Part shown: positions 51,706 through 61,076 of the stretch, in pieces
Layout of the letters: each line of letters begins with the position of its first letter
Position numbering within the stretch: the first letter of the stretch is position 1
NCBI GenBank assembly: GCA_020848545.1
Contig: JADLHZ010000013.1
Coordinates: 47,100 to 111,099, forward strand
Direction of reading: 5' to 3'
DNA from: Deltaproteobacteria bacterium
GTDB taxonomy: Bacteria; Myxococcota; JADLHZ01
Length of the DNA: 64,000 nt
The notes under the pieces: generated by a model
The model's database searches: none
Seen by the model: the letters and a program-made list of their open reading frames with translations, nothing else
Told to the model about the DNA's origin: nothing
Made by a program: the position numbers and the translations under genes

Positions 51706-54249
51706 ATGGCGAAACGCAGCAGCATCGAGATCTACAAGTTCGGCGGCACCTCGGTCGGCAGCGTCGAAGCGCTGCGCCTCGCCATCTCGCACGTCCGCGC
51801 GCACGAAGGCCCGCTCGCCGTCGTCGTCTCGGCGATGAGCGGGGTCACCGACCTGCTGCTGGCCGGAGTGCAAGTAGCGACCGCAGGTGACCTCGCCAAG
51901 GCCGAGGCCCTCGCCGACGACTTCGAGGCGCGCCACGTCGACGCCGCAGAGCAGCTGCTGACGACGAAGACCCGCACCGCCGAGATGCGCGCGCTCGTCG
52001 CAGACGCCGCGAACGAGTACCGCGCGATCTGCAAGAGCCTCGCGGTGCTCAAAGAGCTGAGCCCGCGCACGCTCGACGCTGCCGTGGCCCGCGGCGAACG
52101 GATGGTCGCGCACTTGTTCACCCACGCGCTCGCCGAAAAGGGCACGAAGGCGAAGTATATCGACGCCGCCGAGATCATCCACACCGAGCCGAAGCACGGC
52201 AGCCTGTGGCCGAACGCGCTGAAGACGAAGCACGCCGCGCAGAAGCTCATCGCACCGCTCGTCACCCGCGGCACGCGCGTCGTGATGCCAGGCTTCATCG
52301 CGCGCGGCGAAGACGGTGAGGTCGTCACGCTCGGCCGCGGCGGCACCGACTTCTCTGCCGCGCTTCTCGGCTCGGCGCTGAACGCTGCGCGCGTGACCTT
52401 ATATAAGGAGGTCGACGGGCTGATGACCGCCGATCCGCGCCGTGTGCCAGAAGCGCGCGTCGTCCCCGAGATGCACTACAGGGAAGCTGCCGAGCTCGCG
52501 TACTACGGCGCGAAGGTCCTGCACCCGCGCACGATGATCCCCCTCGTAGACGCCAAGATCCCGCTCTTCGTGAAGAACACCTTCAACGCGGCGTTCTCCG
52601 GCACACGCATCGCCGGCGACGTCGAGCCCGGGCGCTACCCGGTGAAGGCCCTTTCGGCGATCGTCGACCAAGCCCTCGTCTCGATCGAAGGCAAAGGCAT
52701 GATGGGCGTCCCGGGCATCGCCGGGCGCACCTTCGCGGCGCTCTCGGCCGAGGGGCACTCGGTGTCGATGATCAGCCAAGCGTCGAGCGAAGCGAGCATC
52801 TGCTTCGTGGTGCCGGCGAGCGAGAGCAAAGCGTGCAAGGCGGCGCTGCAAGCGGAGTTCGCGGTCGAGCTGAAGGCGAAGCTCATCGACACCGTGCGCG
52901 TCGAGACGGGGCTCGCCCTCATCGCCGTCGTCGGCCTCGGCATGCGCGGCACGCCGGGCATCGCGGCGCGCACCTTCTCGACGCTCGCCGAGAAGAAGAT
53001 CAACATCGCCGCGATCGCGCAGGGATCGAGCGAGCTGAACATCACGGTCGCGATGAGAGCCAAGGATGTGAGCGGCGCCTTGCTCGGGCTGCACAAGGAA
53101 TTCCAGCTCGACAAGCTGCGCCCGCTCCCCGACGCGACCGGTCACCAAGTGAGCATGACGATCCACGGCTTCGGGCAGATCGGCCGCGCGCTGCAGCGAC
53201 AGATCGCGGCGCAGGCGAACTACTTCAGCCACGACCTCGGCCTCGCGATCAAAACGATCGCGCTGACCGATCGCTCGGGCGTCGTCGTCGACGAAGAGGG
53301 CTTCTCGCCGAGCGCGATCAGTGAGCTCCTGCAAAAGAAGTCGCGCGGCGAGAAGCTGAGCCAGAAGCCGATGAAGGTGACGGAGGCGCTGCGCGGCAAA
53401 GTGTTCGCGTTGCCGCAACGAAACGCCGTGTTCGTCGATCTCACTGCCGACGAGACCGCCCCGCTCTTGAAGGAGGCGTTGGAGCAAGGCCTGCACGTCG
53501 TCGTTGCGAACAAGAAGCCGCTCGCCGTGCCGCAAGCCGAGTTCGACGCGCTGATGCAGACGGCCAAGGATCGCAGCCTCATGCTGCGCTACGAAGCGAC
53601 GGTCGGCGCCGGCTTGCCGGTGCTCGACACCTTGTCGAAGCTGAAAGAGGCCGGCGACAAGGTCGAGACAGTGCTCGGCTGTCTCTCAGGCACGCTCGGC
53701 TTTTTGATGACGCAGCTCGAGCAAGGCGAAGCGTTCTCGGAAGCTGTGCGAAAAGCGCACGCGCTCGGCTACACGGAGCCGGATCCGCGCGAGGACCTCT
53801 CGGGCATGGACGTGGGAAGGAAGGCACTGATCCTGGCGCGCACCCTCGGCTATCGCTTGGACCTCAGCGACATCGCGGTGACGGCGCTGTTTCCGCCGGA
53901 GCTTTCCAAGTCCGACGCCACGGCGTTCATCGACGGCATCGAGGCGCTCGACGCTCCCTTTGCCAAGCGCACCGCCAGCGCAAAAGCGAAGGGCGAAGTG
54001 CTCCGCTACATCGCACGGATCTCGTCGCGCGGCGTGAAGGTGGCGATCGAAGCGGTGAAGGTCGAATCGCCGATGGGCCGCTTGCAGGGCACCGACAATC
54101 AGATCGTGCTGCAAACGAAGCGCTACAAGACGAACCCGCTCGTCGTCACCGGCCCGGGCGCCGGCGCCGAAGTGACGGCGGCGGGCGTCCTGAACGACAT
54201 CATTGCCATCGCGAACAGCGGTGGCTCGAGCGCAAGGGGGCGCACATGA
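51706..54249 (+). CDS. thrA: Bifunctional aspartokinase / homoserine dehydrogenase
   Basis: 847 aa from ATG 51706. Residues 1-450 are aspartokinase: KFGGTSVGSVEALR, GRGGTDFSAALLGSAL, YKEVDGLMTADPR, and two ACT regulatory repeats (LVSIEGKGMMGVPGIAGRTF; LIAVVGLGMRGTPGIAARTF). Residues about 475-847 are homoserine dehydrogenase: IHGFGQIGRALQRQ (NAD(P)-site), VVANKKPLA, YEATVGAGLPVLDTL and GCLSGTLGFLM. It catalyses the first and third steps from aspartate to threonine and methionine; the ACT domains suggest feedback control by amino acids. The frame is open far upstream but the kinase begins here. Stop overlaps thrB by 4 bases. thrA versus metL cannot be told apart; operon context favours thrA. 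Confidence 0.93.
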   Translation: MAKRSSIEIYKFGGTSVGSVEALRLAISHVRAHEGPLAVVVSAMSGVTDLLLAGVQVATAGDLAKAEALADDFEARHVDAAEQLLTTKTRTAEMRALVADAANEYRAICKSLAVLKELSPRTLDAAVARGERMVAHLFTHALAEKGTKAKYIDAAEIIHTEPKHGSLWPNALKTKHAAQKLIAPLVTRGTRVVMPGFIARGEDGEVVTLGRGGTDFSAALLGSALNAARVTLYKEVDGLMTADPRRVPEARVVPEMHYREAAELAYYGAKVLHPRTMIPLVDAKIPLFVKNTFNAAFSGTRIAGDVEPGRYPVKALSAIVDQALVSIEGKGMMGVPGIAGRTFAALSAEGHSVSMISQASSEASICFVVPASESKACKAALQAEFAVELKAKLIDTVRVETGLALIAVVGLGMRGTPGIAARTFSTLAEKKINIAAIAQGSSELNITVAMRAKDVSGALLGLHKEFQLDKLRPLPDATGHQVSMTIHGFGQIGRALQRQIAAQANYFSHDLGLAIKTIALTDRSGVVVDEEGFSPSAISELLQKKSRGEKLSQKPMKVTEALRGKVFALPQRNAVFVDLTADETAPLLKEALEQGLHVVVANKKPLAVPQAEFDALMQTAKDRSLMLRYEATVGAGLPVLDTLSKLKEAGDKVETVLGCLSGTLGFLMTQLEQGEAFSEAVRKAHALGYTEPDPREDLSGMDVGRKALILARTLGYRLDLSDIAVTALFPPELSKSDATAFIDGIEALDAPFAKRTASAKAKGEVLRYIARISSRGVKVAIEAVKVESPMGRLQGTDNQIVLQTKRYKTNPLVVTGPGAGAEVTAAGVLNDIIAIANSGGSSARGRT

Positions 54250-55175
54250 GACGCGCGCGGGTATTTGCACCGGCGACGATCGGCAACGTGGGTCCGGGCT
54301 TCGACGTGCTCGGCCTCGCGATCGACGGGCTCGGCGACACGGTCGAGGTGCGGCTCGACGTGAAAGAGAACGAGGTGATCGTCACCGGTCGCGACGCGCT
54401 GCTCGTGCCGAAGTCGATGACGAAGAACGCGGCGGCGATCGCGGCGCGCGCCTATCTCGCAAAGAAGGGATACAAGGGCGGCGTGCGCATCTACGTGCTC
54501 AAGGGTCTGCCGATGTCGGGCGGGCTCGGCGGCAGCGCAGCGAGCAGCGTCGGCGGCGCGTTGGCCGCCGCGATCGCCCTCGACGAACCGTACACCGACG
54601 ACGACGTGCTGCTGGCGGCGTTGCGCGGAGAAGCCGCCGTGGCCGGCACGCACTTCGACAACTTGGCGCCGTGTCTCTACGGCGGGCTCACCTGCGTGCT
54701 ACCCGCGATCGGCAAAGGCGCGCCGCGGGTCTGCCGCATCGGCGTGCATCGCGACTGGTGGGTCGCGCTCGTGTCGCCGTCGCATCAGCTCGAGACGCGG
54801 CGAGCCCGCGCCGTGTTGCCAAAGCAGATGAAGACGCAGCAGTGGGTCGAGCAAATGGCCCGTACGACGGCGCTCGCCTACGCGTTTGCGGCGGGCGACG
54901 TTTCGCTCGCGCGCCACGCGCTCGTCGATCGCTTCGCCGAGACCGCGCGCGCGAAGTTGATCCCGAGCTTCGCCAAGGTGAAGAAGGCCGCCGAGAAAGC
55001 CGGGGCCATCGGCGCGTCGATCAGCGGCGCCGGCCCGAGCGTGTTCGCGTTGTGCGAAGACATGATGACGGCGAGCAAGGCCGCGCGCGCGATGCAGGAT
55101 GCGTTCGGCAAGGTGGAGAGCACCGCGCACGTCGGCCGCATCGACAAGCTGGGCGCGCGCAAGGTGCAGCATTGA
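54246..55175 (+). CDS. thrB: Homoserine kinase (GHMP family)
   Basis: 309 aa. VFAPATIGNVGPGFDVLGLA (motif 1), LPMSGGLGGSAASSVGGALA (ATP-binding motif 2) and ISGAGPSVFALCE (motif 3) are all intact. Phosphorylates homoserine for ThrC. ATG 54246 overlaps the thrA stop (ATGA); cytoplasmic. Confidence 0.95.
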   Translation: MRRARVFAPATIGNVGPGFDVLGLAIDGLGDTVEVRLDVKENEVIVTGRDALLVPKSMTKNAAAIAARAYLAKKGYKGGVRIYVLKGLPMSGGLGGSAASSVGGALAAAIALDEPYTDDDVLLAALRGEAAVAGTHFDNLAPCLYGGLTCVLPAIGKGAPRVCRIGVHRDWWVALVSPSHQLETRRARAVLPKQMKTQQWVEQMARTTALAYAFAAGDVSLARHALVDRFAETARAKLIPSFAKVKKAAEKAGAIGASISGAGPSVFALCEDMMTASKAARAMQDAFGKVESTAHVGRIDKLGARKVQH

Positions 55176-55183
55176 CGGAGTCG

Positions 55184-56425
55184 ATGCGGTGCGTGACGTG
55201 CGGCCAAGAGTACGCCGTCACCGAGCTCCGCTACGCCTGCGACTGCGGCGGCCTGCTCGAGATCGTGCGCGATCCGCGCGAGCTCGCGCGACTGAAGACG
55301 AGCACCTTCGACGCCCGGCGCACGAGCGGTGACCCCTGGGATCAGAGCGGCGTCTGGCGTTTTCGCGAAGCCGTGATGGACGTCGGCACCGCCGCGATCG
55401 TCACGCACCCGGAGGGCGGGACGCGCTTGTATCATCGCGACGCGCTCGACGCGTACGCAGGAGTCGCCGGCGTCCGCTTCAAGCACGAAGGCGAGAACCC
55501 GACCGGCTCATTCAAAGATCGCGGCATGACCGTGGCGACCACGCAGGCGAAGCGCGTCGGCGCCACCGCTGTCGCCTGCGCATCGACGGGGAACACGTCG
55601 TCGTCGTTGGCGGCCTACGCGGCGCAGGCGAAGCTACGGGCGATCGTCTTCCTCCCTGAGGGCAAGGTCACGATCGGAAAGATGGCGCAGACGCTCGCGT
55701 ACGGCGCGCTGTGCCTACAGGTGCGCGGCGACTTCGACGCGGCGATGCGGCTCGTGAGCGAAGCCGCCGACAAGCTCGGCATCTACTTGCTCAACTCGAA
55801 GAACCCGTGGCGCATAGAGGGCCAGAAGACGATCGTGTGGGAGATGCTGCAAGATCTCGGGTGGGACGCGCCGGATTGGATCAGCGTTCCGGCGGGAAAC
55901 CTCGGCAACACGAGCGCGTTCGGCAAGGCTTTGAAAGAGGCGCACGAGGCCGGTTGGATCAAGACGGTGCCGCGGCTTCTCTGCGTGCAAGCGTCCGGCG
56001 CGAACCCCTTCTTCAAGAGCTTCGCCGAGCAGTGGAAGACGCGGCACAAAGTCGCCGCCGAGACCGTCGCCAGCGCGATCCGGATCGGCGACCCCGTGAG
56101 CTACGACAAGGCGCGCACGGCGATCGAGTACACGCAGGGCATCGTCACCGAAGTCACCGACGTCGAGCTCATGATGGCCAAGCGCGCGATCGACGGCGCC
56201 GGCATCGGCTGCGAGCCGGCGAGCGCGTGCTCGTTGGCCGGCGTGCGCCAACAGGTCGCCACAGGCGCGATCAAGCCGGGCGCGCGCGTGGTCTGTGTGC
56301 TCACCGGCAACGTGCTGAAGGATCCCGACGTCATCGTGAAGGGCATCGACGGCCTGCCGCCGCTCCCCGCCCCCGTTGTCATCGACCCCACGATTGAGGC
56401 AGTGCGCAAGGCTGTTGGAGGTTGA
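55184..56425 (+). CDS. thrC: Threonine synthase
   Basis: 413 aa. N-terminal zinc-ribbon-like motif (MRCVTCGQEYAV..YACDCGG) precedes a fold-type II PLP enzyme: FKHEGENPTGSFKDRG (Schiff-base Lys in SFKDR), ASTGNTSSSLAAYAA, VPAGNLGNTSAFGKAL. Converts O-phosphohomoserine to threonine. ATG 55184 is listed; a TTG at 55172 would overlap the thrB stop (TTGA) and add four residues, and is also possible. Confidence 0.94.
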   Translation: MRCVTCGQEYAVTELRYACDCGGLLEIVRDPRELARLKTSTFDARRTSGDPWDQSGVWRFREAVMDVGTAAIVTHPEGGTRLYHRDALDAYAGVAGVRFKHEGENPTGSFKDRGMTVATTQAKRVGATAVACASTGNTSSSLAAYAAQAKLRAIVFLPEGKVTIGKMAQTLAYGALCLQVRGDFDAAMRLVSEAADKLGIYLLNSKNPWRIEGQKTIVWEMLQDLGWDAPDWISVPAGNLGNTSAFGKALKEAHEAGWIKTVPRLLCVQASGANPFFKSFAEQWKTRHKVAAETVASAIRIGDPVSYDKARTAIEYTQGIVTEVTDVELMMAKRAIDGAGIGCEPASACSLAGVRQQVATGAIKPGARVVCVLTGNVLKDPDVIVKGIDGLPPLPAPVVIDPTIEAVRKAVGG

Positions 56426-56427
56426 GC

Positions 56428-57126
56428 GTGGGAGCGCAATGGAAACAAAAGGGTCGCGAAGCAGGCGCGGCGGCCAAGGGCAAGTTGTTCACCAAGCTCG
56501 CCAAAGAGATCGCGGTCGCGGCGAAGAGCGGCGCTGATCCGGCCGGCAATCCGCGGCTGCAGCGCGCGGTCGAAGCGGCGAAGAAAGCCTCGATGCCACG
56601 CGACACGCTGGAGCGCGCGATCAAACGCGGCTCGGGCGGCGGCGACGAGTCGATGCAGTACGAGGTCGTCTACTACGAAGGCTTCACGCCGCACCGCGTG
56701 CCGGTGATCGTCGAGTGCCTGACCGAGAACAAGAACCGCACCGCCGGCAGCATGCGCGGCTTGTTCAGGAAGGGCCAGCTCGCCGCGGCCGGCGCCGTGT
56801 CGTGGGACTTTGCGCACTTGGGCTTCGTCGAGGCAACGCCGCCTGCGCCTGGCACGGACGCTGAGACCGCTGCGATCGAAGCCGGCGCGCAAGACTTCGA
56901 AGTGAACGACGACGGCAGCGTGCGCTTCTTCACCGACGCGACCGACGTCGACGTCGTCAGCAAGGCGCTCACCGCGGCGAAGTGGACGCTCACCAGCGCG
57001 AAGCTCGGCTGGCGCGCGAAGAACCCGGTCACCGTGCCAGACGCGGCACGGGCCGAGGTCGAAGCGTTCTTGGCCGAGTTGGACGACGACGACGACGTGC
57101 AAGATCTCTACGTCGCCATGAAATGA
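56428..57126 (+). CDS. yebC: YebC/PmpR family protein (TACO1-like)
   Basis: 232 aa from GTG 56428, six bases after GGAGG; this gives the family's usual opening MGAQWKQKGREAGAAAKGKL and beats the TTG at 56422. ADPAGNPRLQRAVEAAKKAS, MPRDTLERAIKRGSG and YEVVYYEGF are YebC hallmarks. The family acts in translation of proline-rich stretches and, in some species, as a transcription regulator. It follows thrC closely, an unusual place; yebC more often sits by ruvC. Confidence 0.92.
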   Translation: MGAQWKQKGREAGAAAKGKLFTKLAKEIAVAAKSGADPAGNPRLQRAVEAAKKASMPRDTLERAIKRGSGGGDESMQYEVVYYEGFTPHRVPVIVECLTENKNRTAGSMRGLFRKGQLAAAGAVSWDFAHLGFVEATPPAPGTDAETAAIEAGAQDFEVNDDGSVRFFTDATDVDVVSKALTAAKWTLTSAKLGWRAKNPVTVPDAARAEVEAFLAELDDDDDVQDLYVAMK

Positions 57127-57653
57127 CACCGGAAGAACGGCTCGCGGCGCTGCTCGACGACGCTTCGTCGCGCGGCGTGAAGATCATGGACAAGGCGGGC
57201 GTTTGGCACCAGCGCCTGGCCGATCGCTTCCTCCGCGTCGTCTGGCTCGGCCGCATGAAGACGTACATGGACGGCTACGTCACGACCTTCGGGCGCGCGA
57301 TTTACGTTCCTTCCGATTTTTCCCAGTGGCCCGCGCTGCGACGCTGGCAGACCTTGCGTCACGAGCTCGTGCACGTCGAGCAGTATCGGCGCTACGGCTG
57401 GGTGCTCATGGTGATCGTCTACGGCCTGCTACCGCTGCCGATCGGCCTCGCCTACGGCCGCGCGCGGCTCGAGTGGGAAGCTTATGAAGAGACGCTGCGC
57501 GCGGTGTTCGTCTCCGAAGGCCGCGACGCCGCGCACGCGCCGAAGCTGCGCATGGAGATCGTGCGGCGCTTCACCGGCCCGGACTACTTGTGGATGTGGC
57601 CATTCCGCAGCCACGTAAACCGCTGGATCGACAGCGCCCTGTCCCACTTCTGA
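57123..57653 (+). CDS. HExxH membrane protein (putative metallopeptidase)
   Basis: 176 aa. ATG 57123 overlaps the yebC stop. QTLRHELVHVEQYRRYGW contains HExxH and is followed by a hydrophobic segment (VLMVIVYGLLPLPIGLAYG) and RLEWEAYEETLRAVF, where a third ligand Glu could lie. YVTTFGRAIYVPSDF precedes it. Resembles small DUF4157-like predicted metalloproteins; no substrate known. The C-terminus ends just before a REP-type palindrome. Confidence 0.7.
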   Translation: MTPEERLAALLDDASSRGVKIMDKAGVWHQRLADRFLRVVWLGRMKTYMDGYVTTFGRAIYVPSDFSQWPALRRWQTLRHELVHVEQYRRYGWVLMVIVYGLLPLPIGLAYGRARLEWEAYEETLRAVFVSEGRDAAHAPKLRMEIVRRFTGPDYLWMWPFRSHVNRWIDSALSHF

Positions 57654-57657
57654 TCGC

Positions 57658-57693
57658 TCCCCGGTCCCTTTTCGCCGTCGAAGGGACCGGGGA
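57658..57693. repeat. REP-type palindrome between convergent genes
   Basis: TCCCCGGTCCCTT and AAGGGACCGGGGA (13 bases, perfect) flank TTCGCCGTCG. The left 17 bases are the exact reverse complement of the CGAAAAGGGACCGGGGA unit, so this is a paired, inverted form of the repeat. It fills the 43-base gap between convergent stops and can also act as a bidirectional terminator. Confidence 0.85.
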
Positions 57694-57696
57694 AGG

Positions 57697-59811
57697 TCAG
57701 CCGCCGCTGGAGACGGGCGTGAGATCGAACGCCGGCGTCGGCTTGCCGGCGAGGAGGCGATAGGTCGTCCAGGTCCGCATGATGCGCTTGACGTAGCCGC
57801 GGGTCTCGTCGAGCGGGATCTCTTCGACGAACTCGTCCATCGGCTTCGTTCCGCGCGACTCGATCCACTTCGAGACGTTGGTCGGCCCCGCATTGTACGA
57901 CGCGAGGATCAACGCCGGGTGCTTCTGCCGCCGCTTCAGCATCGCGAGATGATGCGCGCCGAGCGTGATCGCGAGCCCGGGATCCATCCGGAGCTGCTCG
58001 GCGGTCGGCATCTCCTTCTTCTTCATGTCGCGCGCCGTCGCTTCGGCAGTCTCGACGAGCAACTGCGTCAGCCCGAACGCATTCGCCCACGAGCCGGCGT
58101 CGAGCTGAAACGCGCTCTCTTCGCGAATCAACGACAATAGGAAGTCGGGCTCGAGGCCTTCCTTCTTCTCCGCCGCGGCGATCTCATCGGCGAAGGGCCG
58201 CGGATAGGCGATGCGCCACGCGGCGTCGTCCGCCGAACGCGGCGCCGCCGACAAGCGCGCGCGCAGCGCCGTGCGAAAGAGCATGCTCGCCTTGTGGTGC
58301 TGCTTCGCTTCCGCCAACGCGCGGGCGACCGCAAGCAAGCCGTCGGCGGGCGCCTTCGCCTCGAGCCCGTCGAGCTCTTGCTGCGCTTCGCGAAAGAGCC
58401 CCGCCGCCGCGAGCGCGCGCGATCGTTCGAGCGCCGGATCGTCCCACTCCGCTTCCATCGTCGCCGGCTTGCTGTCGAGCACCGCGAGCTTCGGCGCCTT
58501 CGCTCCGAGGCGCAAGCGCGCGAGCATCGCGTAGTACGACATCGGCTGTAGCTCGATGACGCGCGCGAGCGCCTTCTCGACGAGCGGCGCTTTTTGCTTC
58601 AGGCGCTCGCGTGTGCGCGCGTCCCAGTAGGCGCCGCGCGTGCGCTCGTACTCGTCGGCGCCGCAGCCGCCGTCGGCGATCTTGGCGAAGCGCTCGAGCG
58701 CCGGTTGATAGCGGCCGGCCTTGTAGTGTCCGTACGCGATGCGAAACGCCGCTTCGGCGCACATGTCGCCCGGCGGATCGAGCTTGGCGACGCGCTCATA
58801 CGCCGCGATGGCGTCGTCGGCGAGGCCGGCCTTTGCGAGCGCGACGGCGATGCCGAAGAGCGCGTCGTCGACCAAGGAGTCGTTGCCGTATTCGCTCGCG
58901 AAGCGCTGCAACGTCGCCTGCGCCGTCGGCAGCGGCCGCGCGATGATCTGCACTTGCCCGATCAAGTAGTGCGCGCGCTTGCGAAAGTCGCGGATCGCCT
59001 GCGCGTCGGCCGAACCAGCGACCGCCGCGAGCAGCGCCTTGCCACAGCGTTCGCCGGCGTCGAGCAACGCGCTCTCGGCCGCGGCGTACTTTCTGAGCTT
59101 CCTCTGCGCAGCGCCCTCAAAGAACGCGAGCGCGCAGAGCTGGCCTTCGCCCGGCTTCATCCCGCGCGCCGCCGCCACTGTCTTCAAGACGTCGGCGTTC
59201 ATGTGCTTGTCGGTGGCGATCTGCGCGCGGCGAAGGAGATCTTGCAGCGTCGCTTCGGCGAAGACGAGCGGCGCCTTCGGGCTGTCCGGGTACTCGACGA
59301 AGAGCTCGCGCAGGACTTTGTCGGTCCACGAAGGGTTCTTCGCGGCCGCATACTCGGCGAGGAGCTCGAGCTGCAGCCGGCGCACCTCGGGCGCACCCGC
59401 GATGTTCACTTTGTCATACATCGCGTCGGCCAGCGTGGGACCGAGCAGCAACGTAAGCAGCGCGTATTCATCGCCGCCCGCGAAGGCCGCGCTCGCGGCT
59501 GGCGGCGCGTGCTTCGCCTCGTGCGTGTAGAAAGCGATGCGCGCGCGCTGCAGCTTCGCGTAGTCGCCGAGCGGCGACGGCTGCGCGGCGAGGCCGTCGA
59601 AGAGGCCGCGCGCTTCGGCGATCGCCGGGGCTTCGGGCGCTTCGAGAGCGATCAACGCCGACGCGCGCAGGTAGCGTTCGCACGTTGGCGCCTTGTCGAT
59701 GAGGCCGTTCGACGCTTCGATGACGCGCGCCGGCGCGGACAAAAGGAGCCACTCGCCCCAGGTTTGGCAGCGGTCGGGGGATGCGGCCGCAAGCAGGAGG
59801 AGGATCAGCAT
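57697..59811 (-). CDS. slt: Soluble lytic murein transglycosylase (Slt70-like)
   Basis: 704 aa with a short signal (MLILLLLAAASPDRC). Residues 20-540 are an all-helical superhelix of TPR-like repeats; the C-terminal SLT domain has LSLIREESAFQLDAGSWANA (catalytic Glu in REES), FGLTQLLVETA, and ILASYNAGPTNVSKWI. It cleaves the MurNAc-GlcNAc bond to form 1,6-anhydro ends in the periplasm; such products are what AmpG imports, and an AmpG-like gene is at 13327. FGLTQL replaces the common GLMQL. Divergent from the rhomboid gene. Confidence 0.9.
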   Translation of the reverse strand: MLILLLLAAASPDRCQTWGEWLLLSAPARVIEASNGLIDKAPTCERYLRASALIALEAPEAPAIAEARGLFDGLAAQPSPLGDYAKLQRARIAFYTHEAKHAPPAASAAFAGGDEYALLTLLLGPTLADAMYDKVNIAGAPEVRRLQLELLAEYAAAKNPSWTDKVLRELFVEYPDSPKAPLVFAEATLQDLLRRAQIATDKHMNADVLKTVAAARGMKPGEGQLCALAFFEGAAQRKLRKYAAAESALLDAGERCGKALLAAVAGSADAQAIRDFRKRAHYLIGQVQIIARPLPTAQATLQRFASEYGNDSLVDDALFGIAVALAKAGLADDAIAAYERVAKLDPPGDMCAEAAFRIAYGHYKAGRYQPALERFAKIADGGCGADEYERTRGAYWDARTRERLKQKAPLVEKALARVIELQPMSYYAMLARLRLGAKAPKLAVLDSKPATMEAEWDDPALERSRALAAAGLFREAQQELDGLEAKAPADGLLAVARALAEAKQHHKASMLFRTALRARLSAAPRSADDAAWRIAYPRPFADEIAAAEKKEGLEPDFLLSLIREESAFQLDAGSWANAFGLTQLLVETAEATARDMKKKEMPTAEQLRMDPGLAITLGAHHLAMLKRRQKHPALILASYNAGPTNVSKWIESRGTKPMDEFVEEIPLDETRGYVKRIMRTWTTYRLLAGKPTPAFDLTPVSSGG

Positions 59812-59839
59812 CGAGGCACCTCATACTACCGGCCACCTG

Positions 59840-59862
59840 CCACGGCCACGGCCACGGCCACG
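59840..59862 (+). repeat. Hexanucleotide tandem repeat (CCACGG)n
   Basis: About 3.8 copies of CCACGG followed by ATTTTGGGG in the 104-base gap between divergent slt and rhomboid genes. A similar (GTCGCC)n plus GGTTTTTTGGG is at 63921-63950. Confidence 0.8.
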
Positions 59863-59915
59863 ATTTTGGGGCCACGTTTCAATGCACGAGGAAACCAGCT
59901 ACCACCGAAATCGGC

Positions 59916-61076
59916 ATGCAGATCCGCGCCGAAAGCGCCGAGCACTTCAACTTTCGCACGCACTTTGCGTTCTCGCGCGTGCCGCTGCTCTCGCTCGGGT
60001 GGGTGCTCGTCGCCACCTTGCTCACCGTCTGGTCGCGCAGTGATCCGGTCTTCGCCCTCGCCGACCGCTTCGTCGACTTTGGCGCCAAGTCGACGGCGGC
60101 GATGACCGAGAGCGGCGAGTGGTGGCGGCTCGTCAGCGCCAACTTTTTGCACATCGGCTGGCTGCACCTCGTCTTCAACGCCTGCATCATCCTCGGCTTC
60201 GGCGGCGTGCTCGAGAACGTCTACCGCCGCTCCGACGCCGCGCTCGTCCTCATCACCGTGGGCCTTGGCACGACCTTCGCGTCGACCTTGACCGCGAGCG
60301 AAGGGCTCTCGCTCGGCGGCTCAGGCGTGGCCATCGGGTGCTTGAGCTGCGCCACGACCTTTGCGCTGCGCCACTTCTTCCTCTTGCGCCCGCGCCACCG
60401 CCGCTTGCTCCTGCTCGTCGCTGGTCCGCTCGCGTTCTCGTACGTCGCGCTCGGCTATCGCTCGGCGGGCGTCGACAACGCGGGCCACGTGGGCGGCGCG
60501 CTCGTCGGCGTCGTCTGCGGCCTCTGGCTCGAGGCGCGCTTGCTCTCGCGCGAGCGCTTGCCGTCGATCGGTTGGATCGTCGTGCTCATCGCGGGCGTGT
60601 TCATCGCCTTCGCGTCGCTCACCCGCTTCGAGTCCTGTGGCTGGCGCACGCTGCGGCCGACCGACAGGATCAGCGTCGACGTTCCGGAGACGATGCCGCT
60701 CATCTCGAAGGGCCCGACGTACCAAGTCTTCGACAACGGCAACGGCACTTCGCTCTTGCTCGAGGTCTTCGCGCCGGGGCCCGTCGACGCCGCCGTGCAA
60801 GACTACAAGGATACGGTGTTTCTACGCTTCGCCGAGTCCGAGGACGTGCAGCACTTGCAGCAGGGCGCGCTCGAAAGGCTGCACCTCGGCAGCGTCGACG
60901 GGGTTGTGTTACCTTTGTCGTTCGAGGGCCCGCGCGGGGCGATGGTCAGTTGGCATGTTTGGGTGTCGGCCGACGACGCGCTCCTCCACGCGGTGTGGAC
61001 CGGACGCCGGGTGCGACTGGCGCAAAACGAGGTGCTGTTCCGATCGTGGTTATCGCGGCTCTCATCGTCACACTGA
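59916..61076 (+). CDS. Rhomboid family intramembrane serine protease
   Basis: 386 aa from ATG 59916. WWRLVSANFLHIGWLHLVFN has the rhomboid H-x4-H-x3-N (79, 84, 88); LSLGGSGVAIG gives catalytic Ser136 and NAGHVGGALVG gives His191. About six helices (25-225), one more after about 230, then a 130-residue soluble C-terminal domain (SVDVPETMPLISKGPTYQVF..). It cuts transmembrane segments in the inner membrane. The last 31 bases overlap the start of the subtilisin gene, whose product has a C-terminal TM tail and is a candidate substrate; this is inference. Confidence 0.88.
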   Translation: MQIRAESAEHFNFRTHFAFSRVPLLSLGWVLVATLLTVWSRSDPVFALADRFVDFGAKSTAAMTESGEWWRLVSANFLHIGWLHLVFNACIILGFGGVLENVYRRSDAALVLITVGLGTTFASTLTASEGLSLGGSGVAIGCLSCATTFALRHFFLLRPRHRRLLLLVAGPLAFSYVALGYRSAGVDNAGHVGGALVGVVCGLWLEARLLSRERLPSIGWIVVLIAGVFIAFASLTRFESCGWRTLRPTDRISVDVPETMPLISKGPTYQVFDNGNGTSLLLEVFAPGPVDAAVQDYKDTVFLRFAESEDVQHLQQGALERLHLGSVDGVVLPLSFEGPRGAMVSWHVWVSADDALLHAVWTGRRVRLAQNEVLFRSWLSRLSSSH